Shown in pieces: positions 34,000-42,416 of a stretch of DNA of 64,000 bases; position 1 is the stretch's first letter; each line of letters starts with the position of its first letter. The stretch is from positions 62,001-126,000 of the forward strand of contig JBPCJC010000041.1 of the NCBI GenBank assembly GCA_051005695.1, written 5' to 3'. The notes under the pieces are model-generated. The model ran no database searches. It was not told where the DNA came from and worked only from the letters and a program-made list of their open reading frames with translations. The position numbers and the translations under genes were made by a program. This DNA is from JACCTI01 sp051005695 (GTDB lineage Bacteria; Verrucomicrobiota; Verrucomicrobiia; Chthoniobacterales; UBA10450).

Positions 34000-35006
34000 G
34001 TGGAAATTTCCTCCTGTTTCACGCGCACGAAAACCGGCGCACCGATTGCGACCACACTGCGACTCACGGTGTCGATGATCAGTTTTTCCGGGCCGGCGCG
34101 AAGTTGCAGGCGCAAACGATTGCCGAGAAAAGTGGACGCTTCCACGACGGCAGCGAAATCGGATTCCTCCTGCGCCACTAACTCGAGCGCCTCCGGTCGA
34201 ATCATCGCCCAACAACTGGCACCGGGTTTCGACCCGTTGGCGCTGGCGAACGGAAGAAGCACTTTGCCGGAAGCCGCATCGCAGTGTGCGGGGAGGACGT
34301 TCGAGTCGCCGAGAAAATTGGCCACGAAAAGATTTGCCGGTCGCCGATAAAGATCGATCGGCGCTCCCGTTTGTTCGATTCGGCCTTCGTTGAGGATGAT
34401 CATCTCGTGGCCCAGGCTCATCGCTTCCGTTTGATCGTGGGTCACGTAGATCGTCGTGATTGCCAGCTCCGCGAGAAGACGCAGCAACTCCGCCCGCAGT
34501 TCCTCGCGTAATTTCGCATCAAGGGCCGAGAGCGGCTCGTCCATCAGAAGAATTTTAGGACGGAAAGCGAGCGCTCGAGCCATCGCTACGCGTTGTTGTT
34601 CGCCGCCGGAAATTTCGGTGATCCGTCGATCCGCCAGATGCTCGATCCGTGTCAGCGCCAGAGTTTCGCGCGCGCGCGAGCGGCGTTCGCTCTTGCCAAT
34701 GCGGCGGACACGCAAGCCGAACTCGACATTCTGTTGCACGGTCAAATGCGGGAAGAGCGAGTAGTTTTGAAAGACGGTACCGAAGTCGCGCCGTTCCGCC
34801 GGCAGGTTGGTGATGTCGCGTCCATCGAGCAGAACCGCGCCGGAGTCCGGGTCCTTAAGGCCAGCGATAAGAGATAACGCGGTGCTCTTCCCCGAACCGC
34901 TAGGGCCGAGAATGGTCGTGATCCGGCCATCGACGAAGCGGTGACTGAAATCACTCACCGCCGGGCGAGCGCCGTAGCTTTTTTGCAGTGAACGCGCTTC
35001 CAACAT
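33987..35006 (-). CDS. ABC importer ATPase
   Basis: A 339-residue ATPase of the iron/putrescine/2-aminoethylphosphonate importer class. The Walker A is GPSGSGKST, Q-loop FQNYSLFPHLTV, signature ISGGEQQRVAMARAL, Walker B ILLMDEPLSALD and H-loop YVTHDQTEAM. A C-terminal TOBE-like domain (about residues 245-339) is present. ATG 35006 follows the permease stop by 4 bases; the longer frame upstream overlaps the permease and is not conserved. It energises the transporter encoded just upstream. Confidence 0.92.
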   Translation of the reverse strand: MLEARSLQKSYGARPAVSDFSHRFVDGRITTILGPSGSGKSTALSLIAGLKDPDSGAVLLDGRDITNLPAERRDFGTVFQNYSLFPHLTVQQNVEFGLRVRRIGKSERRSRARETLALTRIEHLADRRITEISGGEQQRVAMARALAFRPKILLMDEPLSALDAKLREELRAELLRLLAELAITTIYVTHDQTEAMSLGHEMIILNEGRIEQTGAPIDLYRRPANLFVANFLGDSNVLPAHCDAASGKVLLPFASANGSKPGASCWAMIRPEALELVAQEESDFAAVVEASTFLGNRLRLQLRAGPEKLIIDTVSRSVVAIGAPVFVRVKQEEISTWPR

Positions 35007-35010
35007 GTCG

Positions 35011-35832
35011 TTAGGCCGCCTGCTCCACGCGGCTGAACTCGCGTCCGCCAATCCATTGCAAGGCCAGAAGGACGGGAATGATGACGACGAGAAAGATGGT
35101 CGTGGCGGCGCTCGAGACAGCAAAGCTATTCGCCGTGTAAGTGGTGTAGAGAGCCGCCGGGTAGGTTTGGTTCAACGGTGTGTTGAGGAGAAAGCTAACG
35201 TTGAATTCTCCCCATGAAATCGCGAAGACGAGGAGCGAGCCGACAATGATTCCGTGACGCAAGTTCGGCAGGACAACGAACGCGAACCGTTGCCAACCGT
35301 TCGCGCCGAGACTGCGCGCGGCGCTTTGCAGACGGTCGAGGTCGAAGCTGCGCAAGGTGTTAGTGAGGACGCGCATCATGAGGGGAATGGTGTAGAGCAC
35401 GTGACCGCAGAGAATCAGCCACCATTGGCCGCGGACGACTGCGTAGGCCTGGATCAATCCGATCGAGAGCGCGATTCCCGGAATAGAAAGCGGGAGAAGA
35501 CTGATTTCGTCGAGCAGACGACTGGCGCGAGAATTAGAGCGCACGATTGCGTAGGCCGCCGGCAGACAAACCAGAAGGCAGACCGCCACCGAGAGAGTGG
35601 CGAGCAGCAGGCTGAAACGGATCGAGCGACCGTAGAGCGCGAAGACGTAGCCGAACCAGCTTTGCGCGAAGATGCCGTGGGTGGTCTCCGCCCAGCGTTC
35701 GCTGGAAACTCCGAGCAGCGAGGGATTGAAAAAGGCGCCGGCGAGCACCACGAGTACCGGGGCCGCGATCACCATGAGTAACCCCCAGGTGATCGCGTGG
35801 AGCGCAAGCATACTCCAACGGCGGGCTTTCAC
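35011..35832 (-). CDS. ABC importer permease (second subunit)
   Basis: A 273-residue inner-membrane permease with about six spans and the family EAA-like loop near AARSLGANGWQRFAFVVLPNLRHGIIVG. Start is GTG 35832, overlapping the first permease stop by four bases (GTGA), a sign of coupling. The stop TAA lies in a TCGTTAGGC copy. Partner of the permease at 35829-36647 in a type I importer. Confidence 0.9.
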   Translation of the reverse strand: MKARRWSMLALHAITWGLLMVIAAPVLVVLAGAFFNPSLLGVSSERWAETTHGIFAQSWFGYVFALYGRSIRFSLLLATLSVAVCLLVCLPAAYAIVRSNSRASRLLDEISLLPLSIPGIALSIGLIQAYAVVRGQWWLILCGHVLYTIPLMMRVLTNTLRSFDLDRLQSAARSLGANGWQRFAFVVLPNLRHGIIVGSLLVFAISWGEFNVSFLLNTPLNQTYPAALYTTYTANSFAVSSAATTIFLVVIIPVLLALQWIGGREFSRVEQAA

Positions 35833-36647
35833 GCGGAGGTCCTTTCGCTGCCGAGACCGCGAAGAGAGTAGTTAATCAGGAAGGCTAATCCAACCAGGAC
35901 AATGGCCATCGCTGCCATCAAGCCCTGATTCCCGTAGCTGGTGATTTGTTGAAAGATCTCCAGCGGCAGGACGGAGAAACGTTTGGAAAGAATCAAAGCC
36001 ACCCCGAATGAGCCTAACGAGACGGTGAAGGTAACCGCGAAAGTGGAAAGTAGCGGCCGCCAGATGAGCGGAAGAATGAGAAAGCGCAGACGCTGCCCGA
36101 CGCCCGCGCCTAACGAGCGTGCCGCGACGCTGAGCTGTGGATCGAATTTTCGCAAGGCGGCCTCGAGGGTGAGGGTGGCGCGCGGGATTTCGAAATAAAG
36201 ATATGCGATCACGAGCCCGCTGAGCCGATAAGCCCAGCCGGTGGCGTAATCGTGGCCGGTAAGGCGTGCGAAGAATTGCGGGACTGCCCCGATCCGACCG
36301 AGCATGATGACCGCGAGGAAACCGACGATGATTCCGGAGAAGGACATCGGCAGGGTGAAAACGGCGCGGACCAGGTTCTTGCCGGGAAAATTCTCATTCG
36401 CAAAGAGCCAGGCGGGCGCGAGACAGATAAGCGACGAGATTGAGGCGACAAGTGCGCTGAGAATGATGGAATGGAAGAGCGCGAGCCGATAGGAAGGGTG
36501 GGTGAAAAGCAGAAGGTAGTAACTAAGCCCGATGCCGGTCTGGCCACGAAGGCTTTGCTGGAAAAGAAGGGCGAGTGGATAGAACAAGAGCACCCCTAGG
36601 AGGAGCGCGAGTGGCAAACAGAGGGCGACTCGTCGGATGCTATTCAT
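35829..36647 (-). CDS. ABC importer permease (first subunit)
   Basis: A 272-residue inner-membrane permease (start ATG 36647, GGAGG site just upstream) with about six hydrophobic spans and the conserved cytoplasmic loop AARSLGAGVGQRLRFLILPLIWRPLL that contacts the ATPase. Sequence style (PLALLFQQSLRG, YFEIPRATLTLEAALRKFDP) fits the iron/putrescine/aminoethylphosphonate permease group. It starts 19 bases after the binding-protein gene. The frame extends upstream to 36707 but would overlap that gene. Confidence 0.9.
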   Translation of the reverse strand: MNSIRRVALCLPLALLLGVLLFYPLALLFQQSLRGQTGIGLSYYLLLFTHPSYRLALFHSIILSALVASISSLICLAPAWLFANENFPGKNLVRAVFTLPMSFSGIIVGFLAVIMLGRIGAVPQFFARLTGHDYATGWAYRLSGLVIAYLYFEIPRATLTLEAALRKFDPQLSVAARSLGAGVGQRLRFLILPLIWRPLLSTFAVTFTVSLGSFGVALILSKRFSVLPLEIFQQITSYGNQGLMAAMAIVLVGLAFLINYSLRGLGSERTSA

Positions 36648-36666
36648 CGCGCTCCTCCAGGGATCG

Positions 36667-37665
36667 CTAGCGTTTGATTTCTTTGCTCCAGCGCGCTTTG
36701 ACCGCATCGGCGTTGGCCGCCATCTCCGCTAAGGGCAACGCCTTTGCCTTGGCATAGGCAGACTCGGGCGGGAATTCCTTTTCCAACTCGGAACCAAGAT
36801 CCACTTTCATGACCGGACGAAAGAAGGATTGCGCCATGAGCTTCTGCGCTTCGTCGCCCAGACACCAATCAAGATACTTTTTCGCCTCTTCCGCGTGCGG
36901 CGCGCCCGTGACCAAGCCCATCACCAGCGGCATAACGATCGTCCCTTCACTCGCGATGACGGTTTCGATCGGCGCCTTGTCGACCCATTTGGCTTTCAAG
37001 CCGTTGCCGTCAGCGTTGATCCAAATCGGAATCTCCCCGCGAAGGAGATCGTTGTAACTATTTTCCTTCGCGTAGTTGATGACGTTCGCGTCGAGCTTCT
37101 TTAAGTAATCGAAACCGGCCTTCATGTCCGTACCGCCACCCATCAGGGCATTGATTCCATAGACGAAGGTAAAGCCGGTGCCCTGAATCGTCGGATCGTC
37201 GTAAACGACCATGCCTTTATAATCCGGTTTCAGCAGATCGGCGAAAGAGCGGGGAACGGATTTGCCTTTGAGCGCGCTGGTGTTGACCAAGATGGCGATG
37301 TTGCCGGTATGCACCGTCCACCACTTACCGTCGGGATCTTTTAAGCCGTCGGGAATTTTTTCCCAGCCCTTGGGTTTGTAAGCTTGATGCAATCCTTTCG
37401 TCGCGGCCTGATAACCGATCGCTCCCGAATAGTAAGCACAATCGGCTTGCGGGTTCGCCTTCTCAGCTTCGAGCGCGGCCATCGCGGCGGAGCTACCTTT
37501 CATATCGGGCGGAATGCGGACGCCGGTTTCCTTGGTGTAAGCTGCAGTCACGCCGCCCCAGTTGGCGTAATTCGGGATGCAATCGTATTGGATAACGACC
37601 TTCTCCTGTGCGTAGCCTAACGAGCAAAGGAAGAAACTGAAGAGAACAAGGGATTTGATTTTCAT
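36667..37665 (-). CDS. ABC importer periplasmic substrate-binding protein
   Basis: A 332-residue exported binding protein (signal MKIKSLVLFSFFLCSLGYA). The body follows the cluster D solute-binding fold used for iron, polyamines and aminoethylphosphonate: VVIQYDCIPNYANWGGVTAAYTKETG, ADCAYYSGAIGYQAA, GNIAILVNTSALKGKSVP, DDPTIQGTGFTFVYG and IPIWINADGNGLKA. No iron-binding Tyr pair stands out and the ligand cannot be read from sequence. It lies 13 bases after the porin gene and opens the importer set. Confidence 0.88.
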   Translation of the reverse strand: MKIKSLVLFSFFLCSLGYAQEKVVIQYDCIPNYANWGGVTAAYTKETGVRIPPDMKGSSAAMAALEAEKANPQADCAYYSGAIGYQAATKGLHQAYKPKGWEKIPDGLKDPDGKWWTVHTGNIAILVNTSALKGKSVPRSFADLLKPDYKGMVVYDDPTIQGTGFTFVYGINALMGGGTDMKAGFDYLKKLDANVINYAKENSYNDLLRGEIPIWINADGNGLKAKWVDKAPIETVIASEGTIVMPLVMGLVTGAPHAEEAKKYLDWCLGDEAQKLMAQSFFRPVMKVDLGSELEKEFPPESAYAKAKALPLAEMAANADAVKARWSKEIKR

Positions 37666-37678
37666 GATGGATGTTGAG

Positions 37679-38971
37679 TTAGAGATTCCAGACGAGGATT
37701 AATTCGAAGCCGTCGTCGAACTTCGCGGTGTTGCCAAAGCGATCGGTCACGTCCCACTTCACATACTCGCCGTAGAAGGTGATGTTCTTTGTTAGCTGGA
37801 CGGTAACGCCGGGATCGAAGATGTATTGGTGGCCGCCCGGATGATGATCCCAACCGTAAGAGTAATTTGCGCGGAAGGTGACAGGTCCGTATTTGTAGGC
37901 GGCGCCGCCGCGCACGCTATTGACGCGATCGCTCGCCCCGCCGGAAACATAGCGCACGGGATTGCTCGCCCCGAAGGCATCGATGTATTCGCCGAAGATG
38001 CTGAAGTTCTTATACGTCAGGGTTAGATCGGAACCGAAGACGCCGCGGGTGTCGTCCACCGTGGTATATCGGCCGGCGCCTTTGATCCCGCCGAATAATC
38101 CGGAAACACCCCAGGCGATCTTGAGATCATTACTGGGCTTCCAAGTCGGGACGAGCCGGACGACGCCGGTGTTACGCTCGCTCAGTCCCAGACCGGACTC
38201 CGCATCTGCGCCGACGAGTGAGCCATTGATGCCATCCGAGGCGAAGAAAAATTGCGCGGCGGAATCGATGCTAAACCGATCGGAGATCTTCCAGGAGTTA
38301 TCCCAACTCACACCGTAGTCGGGATCGAACTTGTAGCCATCGAAGTAGGGCACGCCTTCCCACCAGGTGCCATCCCAGGGGACGCCGAATTCAGTTACGA
38401 GTTGGCCGGCCTTGAAGGTACCGATGGAAGTTTTGGCATAGCCGTAAGCTTCGTAGAACCAATAAGTATCGGAATAAAACGCGCGCAGTTTGTCGTTGGC
38501 ATCATCACGAATCCGGAACTGTACATGCGCGCCGAATTCCTTGATCGCGCCGTCACCCAACTTGATTGATGGATCTGCGGCGATGTAAAAATAGTACGTG
38601 CCGCTTTCGGTAGGTACGCCGTAGCCGTTTCCGTAAATCCGCTCGTCGCGATCGAGGTGAAACCAGTGATTAGCACCGACAGAGATGGGAAAATGATTCT
38701 CCTGCTTCCAAGCCTCGAAGTCGTCGTAAGTCTTATCCCAAATATTATCCTGGCCAAAAAGGTAGCCGGAAACGGTGGCCGATCCTTCGAAGGTAGTCGG
38801 GGGCGCGGTAGTGTCGGGCTGACGCGCCGGACCTGAGGGGGCCTTTACTGGAGGAGGCTGGAGCGCGTCTTGCGCCCGAATTTGCGGGGCGGCGAGTGTT
38901 TCGACTAAGAGCAACAAGGCGGCGACGCGCAAGTAAGCGAGTCGCGTGGAATTCTGAGTTGAGTAAAGCAT
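37679..38971 (-). CDS. outer-membrane beta-barrel porin
   Basis: A 430-residue exported protein (signal around LRVAALLLLVETLAAPQIRA, then a Pro-rich linker) made of alternating amphipathic strands with aromatic girdle residues (WFHLDRDERIYGNGYG, YYFYIAADPSIKLGDG, FRANYSYGWDHH), ending in a C-terminal aromatic/hydrophobic strand ELILVWNL. This is the profile of a 14- to 16-strand porin. Its place directly before the binding-protein gene suggests that it admits the importer's substrate. No clear promoter precedes it; the 88-base gap to the DUF2064 gene holds an AT-rich stretch next to ATG. Confidence 0.8.
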   Translation of the reverse strand: MLYSTQNSTRLAYLRVAALLLLVETLAAPQIRAQDALQPPPVKAPSGPARQPDTTAPPTTFEGSATVSGYLFGQDNIWDKTYDDFEAWKQENHFPISVGANHWFHLDRDERIYGNGYGVPTESGTYYFYIAADPSIKLGDGAIKEFGAHVQFRIRDDANDKLRAFYSDTYWFYEAYGYAKTSIGTFKAGQLVTEFGVPWDGTWWEGVPYFDGYKFDPDYGVSWDNSWKISDRFSIDSAAQFFFASDGINGSLVGADAESGLGLSERNTGVVRLVPTWKPSNDLKIAWGVSGLFGGIKGAGRYTTVDDTRGVFGSDLTLTYKNFSIFGEYIDAFGASNPVRYVSGGASDRVNSVRGGAAYKYGPVTFRANYSYGWDHHPGGHQYIFDPGVTVQLTKNITFYGEYVKWDVTDRFGNTAKFDDGFELILVWNL

Positions 38972-39059
38972 AGTTAAAAAATTACGAAAGTACGGTGCAA
39001 GTCACCGCGATGGGAGAGTGGCAGGGAAATCTCACGCGCGGCGTGCGCGGAGAATCGAA

Positions 39060-39752
39060 TTAGGCCGCGAGGAACGACGGCGGCGGCATTTGCCCGCGCA
39101 CTCGCACGGCTTGCGCGGAGAGATCCACGAAGGGGCGGAGATAACGCGGCGCAAGCTGAAGCAAGTCACCCAGCAGCGCTGCCAGCCGTCCCCCGATTTC
39201 GCCGGCGCGCGCAAGCAGTCGCACGTCTGCCCAGGAATCGAGGTCGTGCTTAGTCGGGAGAAGAAAAACTTCCGAGGGCCCACAACGTGCGCGGAGCTGG
39301 GCGCAATCCGTGTTTTTGAGCCAACGGATCCCGCGCAGCAAGGCCGCGTCGGCGCTGCGGAAGGCGATCAGATAACAGCCGCCGCGATGATCCGGGCCGA
39401 GCACCAGCCTTTGATTTTGTAATTCGGCAAAGGCGCGCGCGATGTCTTCAGCGGCGAGCGCGGGGCAATCTCGCCCCACCGCAACCACTTCGGCGTAACC
39501 CAGGCTGGCCAGGGTTTCGATCGCATTCTCGAAGCGTTCGGAAAAATCGGCGCCGCTTTGGCGGTGAACATTTTTGGTCTCGTTAGGCGCACGCCCGCGA
39601 GTGAAAAGGTGAACGTCCGCGGCCGCGTCGTCCGCATTCGGCACCGCCAGCAAAGGCAAACAAGCGGTGGGAAATCCGCGCCGGACCCGATCGCGCCCGG
39701 CCGCGTCCGCGAAGATCAGGACTGCACGTCTGGGGGCGATGGAAGAAAGCAT
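39060..39752 (-). CDS. DUF2064 (TIGR04282-like) glycosyltransferase
   Basis: A 230-residue protein of the DUF2064 family, nucleotide-diphospho-sugar transferase-like. The key pieces are the VLIFADAAGRDRVRRG start, VVAVGRDCPALAAEDIARAF and LGPDHRGGCYLIAFRSADAALLRGIRW. A subgroup (TIGR04282) is annotated as arsenosugar-pathway glycosyltransferase because it co-occurs with arsS. Here it lies 88 bases upstream of the porin, same strand, and arsS ends the cluster. The usual DGGYYLIG motif is altered to HRGGCYLIA, so the membership in TIGR04282 itself is an inference. Confidence 0.75.
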   Translation of the reverse strand: MLSSIAPRRAVLIFADAAGRDRVRRGFPTACLPLLAVPNADDAAADVHLFTRGRAPNETKNVHRQSGADFSERFENAIETLASLGYAEVVAVGRDCPALAAEDIARAFAELQNQRLVLGPDHRGGCYLIAFRSADAALLRGIRWLKNTDCAQLRARCGPSEVFLLPTKHDLDSWADVRLLARAGEIGGRLAALLGDLLQLAPRYLRPFVDLSAQAVRVRGQMPPPSFLAA

Positions 39753-39830
39753 GGGCCTGGATCAAACAAACACGATGAATACGTCGCTGATAAGCAATCG
39801 GATGCAGCAAAGCAAGCTTTCGCCGGCAAT

Positions 39831-39861
39831 AAAAAACCCCAGACACACACGGCATCTGGGG
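39831..39861 (-). terminator. intrinsic terminator of the fasciclin gene
   Basis: On the minus strand a CCCCAGA/TCTGGGG stem (39837-39843 with 39855-39861) is followed by a run of T (TTTTTT). It lies 23 bases past the stop of the fasciclin gene and is the clearest intrinsic terminator in the window. Confidence 0.85.
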
Positions 39862-39884
39862 ATTTCTATGAAACTAATCGGAGC

Positions 39885-40361
39885 TTAGCCCTTGGTCGGC
39901 GGCATCAGCACTTTGTCGATCACGTGGATGACGCCGTTCGAGGCTTTGACGTCGGCCTTGATGACTTTGGCGTCGTTCACCATCACGGTGTCGCCTTTGA
40001 CTTTGATGTCGAGCTTGGCGCCGTTCGCCGTCACCGCCATCATCGTCTTCACGTCTTTGGCCATGACTTCGCCTTTGATCACGTGATAGGCGAGGATCTT
40101 GGCGAGCTTCTCTTTGTTCTCCGGCTTGAGAAGATTTTCCACCGTGCCTTTGGGCAACTTGGCGAAGGCTTCATCGGTCGGCGCGAAGACGGTGTAAGGG
40201 CCTTTGTCTTCCAGCATTTCGGTCTTGCCGGCCGCGTCGAGCGCAGCTACCAGGGTCTTAAAGGTGCCGGTGCTCTTGGCGGTCTCGACGATGTTTTCCG
40301 CGGCTTGCGCGGTGAAGGTGACCGCGATGAGCGCGGTACATAACAGGGTCAGTTTTTTCAT
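39885..40361 (-). CDS. secreted fasciclin-domain protein
   Basis: A 158-residue exported protein (signal MKKLTLLCTALIAVTFTAQA) that is a single fasciclin (FAS1) domain: FKTLVAALDAAGKTEML, GPYTVFAPTDEAFAKLP (H1 box), LLKPENKEKLAKILAYHVIKG, and NGVIHVIDKVLMPP (H2 box). FAS1 domains take part in cell-surface adhesion. It is monocistronic: 3' terminator at 39831-39861, and no same-strand gene close upstream. Confidence 0.92.
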   Translation of the reverse strand: MKKLTLLCTALIAVTFTAQAAENIVETAKSTGTFKTLVAALDAAGKTEMLEDKGPYTVFAPTDEAFAKLPKGTVENLLKPENKEKLAKILAYHVIKGEVMAKDVKTMMAVTANGAKLDIKVKGDTVMVNDAKVIKADVKASNGVIHVIDKVLMPPTKG

Positions 40362-40531
40362 TTGGTCTCTTTCGTTAGGCTGCTCGCGCTCTTCGAGATT
40401 TCTTCCGAGCGCATCACCGTTGGCGACTCCGAGCAGCTGGTTATCTGATCTTACGGCGAGGGGTGGGAAAGAGATGCATCCCGCGCCAATTCGCTTGCTC
40501 GGCGCGCACTGCTCGCTCCTATTGATCGCCA

Positions 40532-41284
40532 GTGAGCACGCTGCGTCTGGGAGTTAATATCGATCACGTCGCCACCCTGCGGCAGGCGCGTTATGCGGCG
40601 ATGCCGGATTCGCAAAATGCCGAGCCCGATCCGATCGCGGTCGCGAGTATTTGCGAACGCGCCGGCGCCGCCGGCATCACCGCGCACCTGCGCGCCGATC
40701 GCCGCCACCTGCAGGATCGCGACCTCGAGCGGCTGCGCGCGAACGTCATGACCAAGCTTAATCTCGAGATGGGAAACACGCCCGAGATTGTCGACATCGC
40801 GCTGCGCATCGTGCCCGATGAAGTCTGTCTGGTTCCGGAAAAACGCGAAGAGATCACGACCGAGGGCGGTCTCGATTTAACCGCGCACGCGCGCGAGCTG
40901 GCGCCGACGATAAAACGGCTGCAGTCCGCGGGAATCCGCGTGAGCATGTTCATCGATCCGGAGCGCGCGCAGATCGATGCCGCGGTCGAACTCGGCGCCG
41001 ACATCGTCGAGTTGCACACTGGCAAACTGGCGAATGCTTTCACCGATAAGTTCGTTAGGCCGGAGCTCGAGCGTTTGCACGAAGCGGCGGTGCGCGCGTT
41101 TAATTTCAATCTCCAGGTCAACGCCGGCCATGGGATCAACTACCGGAACGTGGTGCGGATTCACAAAATCCCGCACCTCACCGAGCTGAACATTGGCCAC
41201 TCGATCGTCGCGCGCGCGATCTTCGTCGGCTTCGACGCCGCTGTGCGCGAAATGCTCGCGTTGATGCAGGATTACTCGGGTTGA
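40532..41284 (+). CDS. pdxJ: pyridoxine 5'-phosphate synthase
   Basis: Joins 1-deoxyxylulose 5-phosphate and 3-amino-1-hydroxyacetone 1-phosphate to give pyridoxine phosphate. The 250-residue TIM barrel begins with GTG 40532 and shows LGVNIDHVATLRQAR, AGITAHLRADRRHLQDRDL, LNLEMGNTPEIVDIAL, CLVPEKREEITTEGGLDL, NAGHGINYRN and ELNIGHSIVARAIFVG, carrying the catalytic His and Glu residues. acpS starts 1 base after its stop; pdxJ-acpS is a common operon. Confidence 0.96.
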   Translation: MSTLRLGVNIDHVATLRQARYAAMPDSQNAEPDPIAVASICERAGAAGITAHLRADRRHLQDRDLERLRANVMTKLNLEMGNTPEIVDIALRIVPDEVCLVPEKREEITTEGGLDLTAHARELAPTIKRLQSAGIRVSMFIDPERAQIDAAVELGADIVELHTGKLANAFTDKFVRPELERLHEAAVRAFNFNLQVNAGHGINYRNVVRIHKIPHLTELNIGHSIVARAIFVGFDAAVREMLALMQDYSG

Positions 41285-41285
41285 A

Positions 41286-41666
41286 ATGAGCGTCCTCGGC
41301 ATCGGCGTCGATATCGTCGAGACGACGCGTATTCAGCACTCGTTAGACCGTTTCGGCGAACGCTTCCTTCACCGCGTCTTCACTGCCGGCGAGATCGCTT
41401 ATTGCCAGTCGATGAAATTCCCCGCACGCCATTTCGCGGCGCGTTTCGCGGCTAAGGAAGCGGTCTCGAAAGCGTTCGGCACCGGCATCGGCAAATCGAT
41501 GGGCTGGCGCGACATCGATGTCCATCGGCACGGCAGCGGCCAGCCGTTTGTGGTCCTCGACGCCGGGGCGAAAAAATTGTCGACCGAATGGTCCGTGACC
41601 AATGTCTGGATTAGCCTCAGCCACACTGAGCACTACGCCGCGGCCACGATCGTTCTCGAAGCCTAA
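41286..41666 (+). CDS. acpS: holo-[acyl-carrier-protein] synthase
   Basis: Transfers 4'-phosphopantetheine from CoA to acyl carrier protein. The 126-residue protein has the two family motifs: GIGVDIVETTRI, whose Asp binds magnesium, and FAARFAAKEAVSKAFGTG, whose Glu completes the site; it ends with VWISLSHTEHYAAATIVLE. Normal length. It is second in the pdxJ-acpS operon, and its TAA stop is inside a GCCTAACGA copy that starts an inverted pair. Confidence 0.96.
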   Translation: MSVLGIGVDIVETTRIQHSLDRFGERFLHRVFTAGEIAYCQSMKFPARHFAARFAAKEAVSKAFGTGIGKSMGWRDIDVHRHGSGQPFVVLDAGAKKLSTEWSVTNVWISLSHTEHYAAATIVLEA

Positions 41667-41679
41667 CGACTCGTTAGGC
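41661..41679. terminator. perfect inverted pair GCCTAACGA-C-TCGTTAGGC
   Basis: Two copies of the dispersed word face each other with one base between them, giving a 19-base perfect palindrome at the meeting point of acpS (plus) and the CHRD gene (minus, stop at 41684). As RNA it could fold as a six-pair stem with a seven-base loop. No T tract follows. Use as a shared terminator is inferred from placement. Confidence 0.5.
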
Positions 41680-41683
41680 GAAG

Positions 41684-42268
41684 TTACCGCCGCCGAATCC
41701 GGTAAGCCGCGATCGCTACGCCCACCCCGCCGATCAAGAGCAGAGTCGAGACCGGCTCCGGCACCGCGAAGAACCCGCGAATCTCGCCACCCGGGAACGC
41801 GTTCGTGTGAATGTTCAAATACGCGGTCCCGTTCTGCACCGCCGACGCAAAAGCCGTTTCCGTCGCCGGGACGCTGCCGCCGTTTGCGGTCACATAAGCT
41901 GGGTTCCAAGTCGAGGAACTGCTCATGTCGAAGGTGAAATCATAGGTGCCTGCCGTCACGCCGAGTGGAAAACCGGAGAAGCTCGGCGTCTGCGTGGCCA
42001 CGTTCGCGGTGCCAGTGCCTGGGACCGCGGTCGGGGCATGGATGTGCGCCGCGCTCGTGGTGCCGGAGAGTCCGGTGAAATCGACCTGCACCCGAAGAGT
42101 ATGCGTCGCCAGGGTGAGGGTAATAGTGGCGAATCCGGTCCCGGGCGAAATATTGGCCGGGCTTTCGTTAGCCCCGTTTAGCACGGCGGTGTAAACCTGG
42201 GCTTGTGCACTGGCGCCCGCGAGCACGAGCGCCGCGCTGATGGCGAGAAGCTTTGTCGAGATGTTCAT
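41684..42268 (-). CDS. CHRD-domain protein with PEP-CTERM anchor
   Basis: The start ATG 42268 gives 194 residues with a signal (MNISTKLLAISAALVLAGASAQA). A CHRD domain follows (VYTAVLNGANESP, GFATITLTLATHTLRVQVDF, AAHIHAPTAVPGTG, AYLNIHTNAFPGGEIRGFF). The end is a PEP-CTERM sorting signal: VPEPVSTLLLIGGVGVAIAAYRIRRR, that is, VPEP, a hydrophobic span and a basic tail. PEP-CTERM proteins are exported and processed by exosortase, often with exopolysaccharide. No exosortase is encoded in the window. Confidence 0.92.
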   Translation of the reverse strand: MNISTKLLAISAALVLAGASAQAQVYTAVLNGANESPANISPGTGFATITLTLATHTLRVQVDFTGLSGTTSAAHIHAPTAVPGTGTANVATQTPSFSGFPLGVTAGTYDFTFDMSSSSTWNPAYVTANGGSVPATETAFASAVQNGTAYLNIHTNAFPGGEIRGFFAVPEPVSTLLLIGGVGVAIAAYRIRRR

Positions 42269-42416
42269 GGGAGAACCTTTCCTGGAATGATGTTTCTGGG
42301 GCTGGTGGGGTTGCCCTTTTTTATCGAGCTTGTTTGCCCATTGCACGACAAAAATGAGCGCGGCGATCAAAGCCTTGATCTTGTCGGGTGCGGTCGTCTC
42401 CGGTATTCATTCGGGC

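Noticed and set aside
38972..39059. Possible riboswitch or promoter before the porin
   Set aside because: A TTGCAC hexamer with an AT-rich stretch abuts the ATG too closely to be a usable promoter, and no known riboswitch core is present.
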